Shown piece by piece: positions 34,029 to 40,961 of a stretch of DNA of 47,975 nt (its first letter is position 1; every line of letters starts with the position of its first letter). Where the stretch lies: assembly GCA_020048635.1 (NCBI GenBank), contig JAIFMF010000020.1, positions 1 through 47,975 on the forward strand. The letters are read 5' to 3'. The notes beneath the pieces were generated by a model. It was given only the letters and a program-made list of their open reading frames with translations. It ran no database searches and was not told where the DNA came from. Source of the stretch: Desulfobacula sp. Its GTDB lineage: Bacteria > Desulfobacterota > Desulfobacteria > Desulfobacterales > Desulfobacteraceae. The translations under genes were made by a program, and so were the position numbers.

Positions 34029-35860
34029 TGGCTCGGCTTCTTTCTTCCTTTTTCCGGGGCGACCTGAACCTCGCCCCGGACCCCGGGATACAAGAACTCT
34101 TCCGGGTGATACTGATGCGAACGAATTTTGTGCCGGTTTTGCGCCACCGGATAGGGTGGCGGGGGCTGAAGCAGTCTTGGGCCGGGGGCGAATGCTGGAC
34201 AGCCAGGATCAATGGGTTTGCCGGGGTGTTCGGTGTGTCTTTCCAGGGGCTGGACTCCGGTCTTGAGAGGATCCGGGGCCGATTCGCCCTCTGCTATTTT
34301 CCCCATCCCGAGGAAGACCTGGTTGAGGCCTGTTCTCTGCAGGCAATATACCTAACCCAGACACGGGACTATTTCCCGAAGATCCGCGAATTTTCGGCAT
34401 ATCCGGATTTCATGGCCCTCTTTAAGATTGCAACCCTGTCCTTGTCGGCTGACAGATGCGCAACCACCCTGGGGCTTTCATTGGAAGCCCCTTCCATACT
34501 GCGCAGCCTTTCTGAAACAGGAGTCTGTCTGCCCCGGGACGGGCAGATGGTGAATCTGATCGAGCCTGGAGGCCGGGACCAGAATTTTCCGGCCTTTGAA
34601 ACCGCCTCGGGATTCTTCAACGTTCTGGCCGCCTCTGTCACCTTCAATCTTGGCCAACCGCCGGTCTGTCTCAGAGAATATGACCTGCCCGGCTTCCAGA
34701 AGATTCAGAAGAGGGATGGGCTCGTCCGGGAAGTCCCGGCCGACGATATCCGGAATCATTGGCTGGTGCTGGAATATGGTGAAGGCGGTTTTGAAGACGT
34801 CGCCGGCAGGGATGAAAGAGCAATCCAGGTGCATGGCTGGGTATCGGGCGACCCCCTTCCTGAAAGGTTTCAGGATCGCGCCTGGTGGCTGGCTCATCAA
34901 CTGGACGGGGGCAAAACCATTGACCGGAAAACTTTGGGGGTGGACGAGCGACCGCCTCTGATCCTTTTAACCGGCTTTTTAGGTTCCGGAAAGACCAGCT
35001 TTCTCAAACATTTCATCGAATATCAAACCCAGCACAGCCGGTTTGTGGCTGTTATTCAGAATGAAATAGGGGCCGTGGGGCTGGATGGAAAACTATTGGA
35101 TTATACGGTCACTGAAATTGATGAAGGATGTGTATGCTGCAGCCTGGTAGGCAGTCTGAAACATGCCGTCAAGGGGATATTGTCGGATTTTACGCCGGAT
35201 TGTATTATTGTCGAAACCACGGGTCTGGCAAACCCCTTCAATCTGCTGGAAGAAATGGGGGAGCTGGAGGAATTGGTGCGGTTTGACTGTACTTTGACCG
35301 TGGTGGACGCGCTCAATCTCCACTCAACTCTTGGGGCCTACCCCATTGCGGCGGATCAAATACGCGGGGCCGATATTCTGATGCTCAATAAAAAAGATAT
35401 GGTTCATCCTGAATACCTCAATATCGTTACAGAACAGTTGAGAAGCCTTAATCCCCGTGCCCCACAGTTCCTAACCGTGAACGGAGATCTACCCCCGGGT
35501 CTGGTATTGGCTATGGATGATTCACTCATCCGACCGATTCAAAACAAGGCGATTATCCCACGTCACTGCTCACATGCCCAAGCCGGACTGTGGGCTAAAA
35601 ACATACGCATGGATGGGCCCATTGATAGAAATGCATTTCTCCATACAGTTTCACAATTTCCATCCTCTATTTTTCGGGCAAAGGGCATTCTTGAATTTTC
35701 CGGCTCCCCACAGCTTGTCCTTTTTCAATACGTGGCCGGGCGCTTTGACATTTCAGTTTTTTCCGGTGCTTCCAAGGATCGATTCCTGACCCTGATAGGA
35801 AAGGGAAAAGATCCTGAGCATGCCGCTTCTGCCATTCTGCTTTCGGCCGTTTTAAATTAA
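34028..35860 (+). CDS. CobW/COG0523 metallochaperone GTPase with long unknown N-terminal region
   Basis: The 610-residue protein has a typical COG0523 GTPase in residues about 308-500: Walker A GFLGSGKT (316-323), metal-binding CVCC (C368, C370, C371), the ETTGLANP switch and NKKD. A CobW C-terminal domain ends near VLN. These GTPases deliver Zn, Co or other metals to client enzymes. The N-terminal ~300 residues are unusual: usual family members are 300-400 residues in total, and I recognise no domain there (it includes the segments VPVLRHRIGWRGLKQSW and ALCYFPHPEEDLVEAC). It overlaps the MBL gene, so the MBL enzyme is the obvious client, to be loaded before Tat export. Confidence 0.85.
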   Translation: MARLLSSFFRGDLNLAPDPGIQELFRVILMRTNFVPVLRHRIGWRGLKQSWAGGECWTARINGFAGVFGVSFQGLDSGLERIRGRFALCYFPHPEEDLVEACSLQAIYLTQTRDYFPKIREFSAYPDFMALFKIATLSLSADRCATTLGLSLEAPSILRSLSETGVCLPRDGQMVNLIEPGGRDQNFPAFETASGFFNVLAASVTFNLGQPPVCLREYDLPGFQKIQKRDGLVREVPADDIRNHWLVLEYGEGGFEDVAGRDERAIQVHGWVSGDPLPERFQDRAWWLAHQLDGGKTIDRKTLGVDERPPLILLTGFLGSGKTSFLKHFIEYQTQHSRFVAVIQNEIGAVGLDGKLLDYTVTEIDEGCVCCSLVGSLKHAVKGILSDFTPDCIIVETTGLANPFNLLEEMGELEELVRFDCTLTVVDALNLHSTLGAYPIAADQIRGADILMLNKKDMVHPEYLNIVTEQLRSLNPRAPQFLTVNGDLPPGLVLAMDDSLIRPIQNKAIIPRHCSHAQAGLWAKNIRMDGPIDRNAFLHTVSQFPSSIFRAKGILEFSGSPQLVLFQYVAGRFDISVFSGASKDRFLTLIGKGKDPEHAASAILLSAVLN

Positions 35861-35955
35861 TCAAATTTTGTTGGGATAAGTGTCAGATTTTTTTACTATT
35901 TGACAAGAACAGGGATGTTCCCATGGAAATTCTGAAACCTTTAAAGCTCCTGCAA

Positions 35956-35974
35956 ACACCGTTACAGGCGGTGT
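35956..35974 (+). other. GC hairpin in the intergenic region after the CobW gene
   Basis: ACACCG (35956-35961) and CGGTGT (35969-35974) form a perfect 6-bp stem with a 7-base loop. There is no T run after it, so an intrinsic terminator is unlikely. It lies 27 bases upstream of the next sigma-54 element and could be a factor-binding site. Confidence 0.3.
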
Positions 35975-36000
35975 AAAGATCTTTAAGGTTTTTAAGGGGT

Positions 36001-36016
36001 TGGCACATCAATTGCT
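36001..36016 (+). promoter_or_regulatory. Sigma-54 promoter for the cytidylate-kinase-like operon
   Basis: TGGCACATCAATTGCT matches the sigma-54 consensus and is identical to the promoter at 31317 except at two spacer bases. It is 60 bases upstream of the start at 36076. A TGTCA-N15-TGACA inverted repeat (35881-35905) lies 120 bases upstream, where an enhancer-binding activator would be expected. Confidence 0.8.
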
Positions 36017-36075
36017 ATTATAGTTTATGAGCGCAAAGGGATATGGGGTAAAGATTAACAAAAGGAGATCTGAAA

Positions 36076-36816
36076 ATGAATCAAGCAATTCAAAAAACAG
36101 GCTATCAACCGGGATATTATGGCAAAAAAAGACAGGCAGCCGCTGAATGGGCAGACCATTACATAAAAAAATTTAACCACGAAGAAGCAGAGAAAAAACA
36201 GGTGGATAAAAAACCCGTTATTTTACCCAGTGTATGTTTTTCAAGGCAGATAGGCGTGGGAGCCCTTGAAATAGCAGATTTTCTTTCTGGAATGATTGGC
36301 TATCGGGTAATTGACAGGGAAATACTGGAACATATGGCAAAGGATGCAAAACAAGCCTTAAAAATGATTGAATCCTATGATGAGCGATATGTCGGTCGTG
36401 CCGCTGAATTATTTTCAATGCTCATCAGTGAAAAAACATTTATAAAAAGTGATTATGGCCGGCAGCTTGTAAAGACGGTAACTGCACTGGCTTGCAGCGA
36501 GCCTACTATTTTTGTGGGTAGAGGAACCCATTTGATTCTTCCCCGGGATACCATATTGTCCGTCTGGTTCATCTGCAGCCTGGAATATCGGGTCAACAGG
36601 CTTGCCTGTATGCTGAATATCGATAAATCAGAGGCTGAACGGCAATTGAAAGTTTTTGATGTAGAGCAGCGTGATTTCTTTAAGGCGGTTTATCAAAAAA
36701 AGGAAACAACTCCGGATGAATTCGATCTGGTCATCAATATGGATCACGTCAATGGAGCTTTCAAGGCTGCAAGTATTGTTGCCTGTGCCTTTAATCAGAA
36801 GTTCGGAAAGAAATAA
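36076..36816 (+). CDS. Cytidylate kinase-like family protein
   Basis: The 246-residue protein matches the cytidylate kinase-like family. The N-terminal phosphate-binding region is ILPSVCFSRQIGVGALEIADFLS (about 50-72), where a classical GxxGxGK(S/T) P-loop is replaced by RQIGVGALE. It continues with GYRVIDREILEHMA, a lid-like region and IFVGRGTHLILP. Members are found widely in sulfate reducers and in stress contexts; their true substrate is uncertain. The first ~45 residues are a charged extension. It is sigma-54 controlled and followed 11 bases later by an AcuA-like acetyltransferase. Confidence 0.8.
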   Translation: MNQAIQKTGYQPGYYGKKRQAAAEWADHYIKKFNHEEAEKKQVDKKPVILPSVCFSRQIGVGALEIADFLSGMIGYRVIDREILEHMAKDAKQALKMIESYDERYVGRAAELFSMLISEKTFIKSDYGRQLVKTVTALACSEPTIFVGRGTHLILPRDTILSVWFICSLEYRVNRLACMLNIDKSEAERQLKVFDVEQRDFFKAVYQKKETTPDEFDLVINMDHVNGAFKAASIVACAFNQKFGKK

Positions 36817-36827
36817 TCAATGCTGTT

Positions 36828-37454
36828 ATGAAAAGGATGATCCAAGATCCTGTCAAAACAAAAAAAGGCCTGGTTTACATTGAATCAAAAACAGATGGAG
36901 ATTTCCTGAAAGATTTGATTTTTCCTTTTAAGGCTTCCCCTTCTTCCGGGTACAAGCCTTTATACAGTTCAAAACAGATATTGGAAGAATATGTTGAAAA
37001 GGGCGGGAGTTTGTCTCTTGCCCTTTTTGAACATAAAATAATTGTCGGTTTTGCCCTTCTTCACGATCCTGATGAAAAAGAGCGATGGATACATTTTGGT
37101 CGTGAAAGCATAATGGAGCTGAAAGCGGTTGAGGTGTCGAGGGAATTTCGGAATTATGGGATTGCCCGTCAACTTCTGGCCCACCTTTTTTCCTGTCCTT
37201 TTGTAGAAGAAAAAATCATCTATCTGACAGCCTATTCCTGGATATGGGATCTTGCCTATTCTGGTCATACCATCCAGACCTACAGGAATATGCTGATGTC
37301 TCTTTATTCGCCCTTTGGGTTTACGGAGTTAAAAACCAACGAGCCCAATATCTGTTTAAGACCGGAAAATATATTTATGGTCAGAATGGGAAAAAAAGTT
37401 TCTGAAAAAGTCCAGAATGATTTCAGGCTTCTCAGGTATGGTATTTTTTCATAA
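36828..37454 (+). CDS. GNAT acetyltransferase, AcuA-like
   Basis: The 208-residue protein has the GNAT acetyl-CoA motif A, ELKAVEVSREFRNYGIARQLL (R-x-x-G-x-A, about residues 102-122), then a helix and the strand EEKIIYLTAYSW. Length and the Trp/Tyr-rich C-terminal half (SWIWDLAYSGHTIQTYRNML, SPFGFTEL) match AcuA of Bacillus, which acetylates and turns off acetyl-CoA synthetase. The next gene is AcuB-like, reproducing the acuA-acuB pairing, though here a separate sigma-54 promoter lies between them. The ribosome site is weak, so translation may be coupled to the kinase-like gene. Confidence 0.75.
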   Translation: MKRMIQDPVKTKKGLVYIESKTDGDFLKDLIFPFKASPSSGYKPLYSSKQILEEYVEKGGSLSLALFEHKIIVGFALLHDPDEKERWIHFGRESIMELKAVEVSREFRNYGIARQLLAHLFSCPFVEEKIIYLTAYSWIWDLAYSGHTIQTYRNMLMSLYSPFGFTELKTNEPNICLRPENIFMVRMGKKVSEKVQNDFRLLRYGIFS

Positions 37455-37607
37455 TGACGGTCCTTCTGCCGAGTTTATCGCATGCATGTCAGGTTTTTTT
37501 CCAGATTGATAGAATGTGACAGTACCCTTTTTGTCAATAAGGTTCTCTGATGCCGGATCGATCAATAAGACGGCCTGTGGTAAAGGGTTTCAAAAAATTC
37601 ATAGGGT

Positions 37608-37623
37608 TGGCACGGCAATTGCT
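37608..37623 (+). promoter_or_regulatory. Sigma-54 promoter for the CBS-ACT/USP operon
   Basis: TGGCACGGCAATTGCT is a consensus sigma-54 element 80 bases upstream of the start at 37703. TGTCAGGTTTTTTT at 37487 lies 121 bases upstream, nearly the same distance as the related TGTCAGATTTTTTT at the 36001 promoter. A TGACA half-site follows at 37517-37521. Confidence 0.8.
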
Positions 37624-37702
37624 CTATAAGTGTTCAAAGACAAGAAAAATCAGGAACTAATCAAATTATAAAGTGAATCAGGTTTAATACAGGAGAGAAA
37701 AC

Positions 37703-38386
37703 ATGCTGATAAAAGAATGGATGAGTAAACCGGTGATTACGATCAATCATGATGCATCATTGAATGAGGCAGCAAAAAAATTTCAGACCCGGGTCATTTC
37801 CATGCTGCCTGTGTTAAAGGATGGGAAACTGACCGGTATCCTGACGGATGGCGATATTAAAAAAGCAATGCCTTCCGAGGCAACATCCCTGGACAGATTT
37901 GAAATACCGGCATTGCTGGATTCGGTTGCCATTGAAACGGTCATGTCAAGTCCCGTTGTCACGATCCAGTGCGATCATACCGTGGACGAAGCTGCCGGAA
38001 TCATGCTCAAAAAAGGGATATCCGGTATGCCTGTAGTGAATAAAAAGGGCGATATTGAAGGGATTATCACAAAAAGTGATATCTTCAGATGCTTTGTATC
38101 GTTTACCGGGGTTTCCAATAAAGGTCAGATTTTCGCTTTCAACATCCAGGACAGGCCCGGGGTTATCAAAACGCTTACGGATATCATTCGAAGCAGCGGC
38201 GGAAGATTGTGCAGCATCATGACCTCCTATGATGATATTGAAGAAGGGTATCGAAAAGTGTTTTTACATAGTTTTGATATTGAGCCTTCAAAGTTTGACT
38301 CAGTGGTCGAGAAACTTCATCAGGCAGGAGATCTTTTGTATGTGGCGGATCTGTCACGGGGGATAAGAAAAATTATAAAAGGATAG
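37703..38386 (+). CDS. CBS-CBS-ACT protein, AcuB-like
   Basis: The 227-residue protein has two CBS domains (about 1-60, MLIKEWMSKPVITINHD; about 75-135, ETVMSSPVVTIQCDHTVDEAA) and a C-terminal ACT domain (about 143-220, IFAFNIQDRPGVIKTLTDII). The same order is found in AcuB-type proteins. CBS domains bind adenine nucleotides and ACT domains bind amino acids or other small metabolites. With the upstream AcuA-like enzyme and the downstream Pat-like protein it probably regulates acyl-CoA synthetase activity. It is the first gene of a sigma-54 transcript followed by USP genes. Confidence 0.85.
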   Translation: MLIKEWMSKPVITINHDASLNEAAKKFQTRVISMLPVLKDGKLTGILTDGDIKKAMPSEATSLDRFEIPALLDSVAIETVMSSPVVTIQCDHTVDEAAGIMLKKGISGMPVVNKKGDIEGIITKSDIFRCFVSFTGVSNKGQIFAFNIQDRPGVIKTLTDIIRSSGGRLCSIMTSYDDIEEGYRKVFLHSFDIEPSKFDSVVEKLHQAGDLLYVADLSRGIRKIIKG

Positions 38387-38400
38387 AGGAGGCCTTGAAA

Positions 38401-38895
38401 ATGGCAAAAAATATAAAAAACATAGTTGTTGCCGTTGATTTTTCATACTATACACAACCGTTATTGGATTATGCGTTCAATATGGCCCGACGGCTCCGGT
38501 CTGCAATTACCGTAATTCATATTATCAATAGGAAAGCCATTGATTGCGTTAAAAGACAATTTGAGGCTGAGCACCTGGAATATTTCCCCTATGCAGAATA
38601 TGTGGCCCGTGAAAAAAAACGGTGCATATCGAAACTTGAGGCCCTTGTCAAAAATTATCAGGCCGATGATATCGATATAGCCATCCAGATTGAAGAAGGT
38701 GTTCCCTCCGTTGAAATCTTAAAATTTCTCAATTCAGGGGATTCGGATTTTCTGGTACTCGGTCAGAAAGGCACATCCGATCTTCCCCAGTTCATGTCCG
38801 GCTCAGTATCTGAAAAATTGTTCAGGTATTCGCCGGTCCCTGTTTTGGGGTTGAGGTTTCCAAAGGGTCAGGAGGGTGCGTCAGGGGATTTATAA
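38401..38895 (+). CDS. Universal stress protein
   Basis: The 164-residue UspA-like protein has an N-terminal strand with the conserved Asp (NIVVAVDFSYYTQPLLDYA) and the ATP-pocket motif GQKGTSDLPQFMSGS, which fits G-2x-G-9x-GS. Start taken at ATG 38401, eight bases after GAGGAGG; a TTG at 38395 is too close to that site. It belongs to a run of four USP genes after the AcuB-like gene. Confidence 0.88.
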   Translation: MAKNIKNIVVAVDFSYYTQPLLDYAFNMARRLRSAITVIHIINRKAIDCVKRQFEAEHLEYFPYAEYVAREKKRCISKLEALVKNYQADDIDIAIQIEEGVPSVEILKFLNSGDSDFLVLGQKGTSDLPQFMSGSVSEKLFRYSPVPVLGLRFPKGQEGASGDL

Positions 38896-38942
38896 AACAG
38901 AGAGAGCATTTATAACGACATCTCAAGAAAAGGAGACAAAAC

Positions 38943-39440
38943 ATGAATCAGAATATCAAAAAAATTCTCGCCTGCGTTGATTTCAGTGAATACTCGGAAA
39001 TGGTCCTGGAATATGCAGTGGCACTTTCCAAAGATTCCGATACACAGATCCTGGTGTTCAATGTCATTAACCAGAGAGATATTGCCGGTGCTGAAATGGT
39101 GTTCAGCTACTATCCCGGTTCTTTTGCAAACATTTACAATTCCGAGGATTATATCCGGGATTTAAAAAAGGAAAGAGCAGAGAAATTAAAACAAATGATA
39201 AAAGATAGCTTTTTTGATGAAAAATCCATGATGGAGATCAAAATCGATGTCGGCATTCCTTTTGAATGTATTCTAAATGCCATCGAGACGGAACATATCG
39301 ATCTTGTGGTAATGGCCAATAAAGGTCGGGGAAATATTTCACGGGTCCTGTTTGGAAGCGCTGCCGAAAAAGTATTCCGCCATTCTTCGGTCCCTGTTGT
39401 CAGTGTGAGGGAAAAGGAAAAATTTAAAAGGGAAAAATAA
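38943..39440 (+). CDS. Universal stress protein
   Basis: The 165-residue UspA-like protein has KKILACVDFSEYSEMVLEYA at the N-terminus. In the pocket motif ANKGRGNISRVLFGS the first Gly is Ala. It ends with a Lys/Glu-rich tail. AAGGAG precedes the ATG. It shares the AEK(V/L)FRHSxVPV segment with the next gene, showing they are paralogues from tandem duplication. Confidence 0.88.
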   Translation: MNQNIKKILACVDFSEYSEMVLEYAVALSKDSDTQILVFNVINQRDIAGAEMVFSYYPGSFANIYNSEDYIRDLKKERAEKLKQMIKDSFFDEKSMMEIKIDVGIPFECILNAIETEHIDLVVMANKGRGNISRVLFGSAAEKVFRHSSVPVVSVREKEKFKREK

Positions 39441-39441
39441 T

Positions 39442-39921
39442 ATGAATAAAAAGAATGGAAAGATTAAAAAGGTGCTCGCAGCCATTGATTTCTCGCTTTA
39501 TTCAAAACCGGTGCTGGAGTATGCAGAAGAGATTGCAGGGATTACAAATGCTGGAATATATGTCATCAATATTATCAATCATAAAGGGATAGATAAGGTT
39601 GAAAAAGCGGTGAACAAGCAACGGCCGGACAGTTTTAATCTGGCAAAGCATCTGGCTGAAGAATCAGGCCGTCGTGATCTGAAATTAAGAGCCATGGTAA
39701 AAAATATCAACCGGCTCGAAGAAAAAAAAGTTAAAATAATAATTGGTCATGGTGTCCCCTATGTGGAGATTATAAATGCCATTGACCGGGAACAAATTGA
39801 TTTTCTGATATTCGGACCCAAGGGGCGATCGAATCTTCAGGGATTTCTATTCGGAAGTGTGGCGGAAAAATTGTTCAGGCACTCTCCGGTTCCGGTCATG
39901 AGCCTGCGGTCAAAGCCCTGA
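39442..39921 (+). CDS. Universal stress protein
   Basis: The 159-residue UspA-like protein has an N-terminal strand KKVLAAIDFSLYSKPVLEYA and pocket motif GPKGRSNLQGFLFGS (full consensus). It begins one base after the stop of the previous USP gene, so translation is coupled. C-terminal AEKLFRHSPVPVMSLR is nearly the same as in its neighbours. Confidence 0.88.
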   Translation: MNKKNGKIKKVLAAIDFSLYSKPVLEYAEEIAGITNAGIYVINIINHKGIDKVEKAVNKQRPDSFNLAKHLAEESGRRDLKLRAMVKNINRLEEKKVKIIIGHGVPYVEIINAIDREQIDFLIFGPKGRSNLQGFLFGSVAEKLFRHSPVPVMSLRSKP

Positions 39922-39965
39922 TGTCCATAATGATGATAGAATCATTCTAAATAGGAGAAATCATA

Positions 39966-40898
39966 ATGAACGATCATACCCATAAAATACTTGTTGCGCT
40001 GGACGGTTCTGAAAGAGCATTCAGAACCATTGATTATCTTTGCAGTTTTAAACCGTTTCGTAAAAAGAAACTGGTCCTTCACAATATCATCACCAAGGTT
40101 CCCTTGTGTTATTATGATCTAAAAAAAGATCCTTTCAGTGCCAATGTAACGTCTGAGGTAAAGGCCTGGGAAGTTTCATACAAGGCTCAGATGGAAGATT
40201 TCATGGAAAAGGCACGCATGCAGTTGATTGCGTCAGGGTTTAAACCCGAGCATATCAGCGTTGTCATTGCCGATAGAAAAAATGGAATTGCAAGGGATAT
40301 TCTGGATGAGGCCCAAAAAGGGTATGATGCCCTTGTCATCAGAAGACGGGGTGGTTCCCAGACATTGTTGCCCTTTATCATGGGGAGCGTTTCAACAAAA
40401 CTGGTTGAAAAAGCAGAGCATATTCCCGTGATCCTGGCCGGGATACAAAAGGTGAACCATTCTTTACTCCTTGCCATTGACGGCTCGGAAGGGTCAAAAA
40501 GATCGATTGATTTTACAGCAGAGGTCATCAAAGATTCTGAGTGCAGGATCGTTTTGTGCAGTGTTTTAAGAGATTTTAATTTGTATGATGAAAAAACCAG
40601 GAAGGTAAAACCGGCCGGTTTTGTAAAGTCCGTCTTTGAAGAGCTTGAAAATGCGATAAAAAGTGCGGAGAATGCGCTTGAGAAATCGGGAATTCAGAAA
40701 AAAAGAATTACGGTCAAATTGATAGAAGGGGCTGACAGCCGTTCAGAAGCGATTATTTCCGCAGCCATGGAAGAAAAATGCGACACCCTTGTGTTTGGCC
40801 GCAAAGGGAAATCCGATGTCGATAATTTTGATATTGGGTCCATCCCTTGGAAAGCCATCCAGGGCGCAAGAGAAATGAGCATATGGATTGTGCCTTAA
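39966..40898 (+). CDS. Tandem universal stress protein
   Basis: The 310-residue protein has two UspA domains: residues about 1-155 (HKILVALDGSERAFRTIDYL) and about 158-310 (HSLLLAIDGSEGSKRSIDF). The pocket motif is degenerate in domain 1 (RRRGGSQTLLPFIMGS, first Gly replaced) and complete in domain 2 (GRKGKSDVDNFDIGS). One domain may therefore bind ATP while the other has a structural or different role. GGAGAAATCATA precedes the start. It is the fourth USP gene in the run and lies 63 bases before the Pat-like gene. Confidence 0.88.
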   Translation: MNDHTHKILVALDGSERAFRTIDYLCSFKPFRKKKLVLHNIITKVPLCYYDLKKDPFSANVTSEVKAWEVSYKAQMEDFMEKARMQLIASGFKPEHISVVIADRKNGIARDILDEAQKGYDALVIRRRGGSQTLLPFIMGSVSTKLVEKAEHIPVILAGIQKVNHSLLLAIDGSEGSKRSIDFTAEVIKDSECRIVLCSVLRDFNLYDEKTRKVKPAGFVKSVFEELENAIKSAENALEKSGIQKKRITVKLIEGADSRSEAIISAAMEEKCDTLVFGRKGKSDVDNFDIGSIPWKAIQGAREMSIWIVP

Positions 40899-40961
40899 AA
40901 TTGGAAAAATGAAATTATCTCAGCAAACCGGGACTGGTAATTTTACGAAGAGGGAAATATT

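Noticed and set aside
35923..35976. 17-residue ORF (MEILKPLKLLQTPLQAV) in the gap before the second sigma-54 promoter
   Set aside because: Good ATG but no clear ribosome site; it lies upstream of the mapped promoter element and contains the GC hairpin, so it is more likely non-coding.
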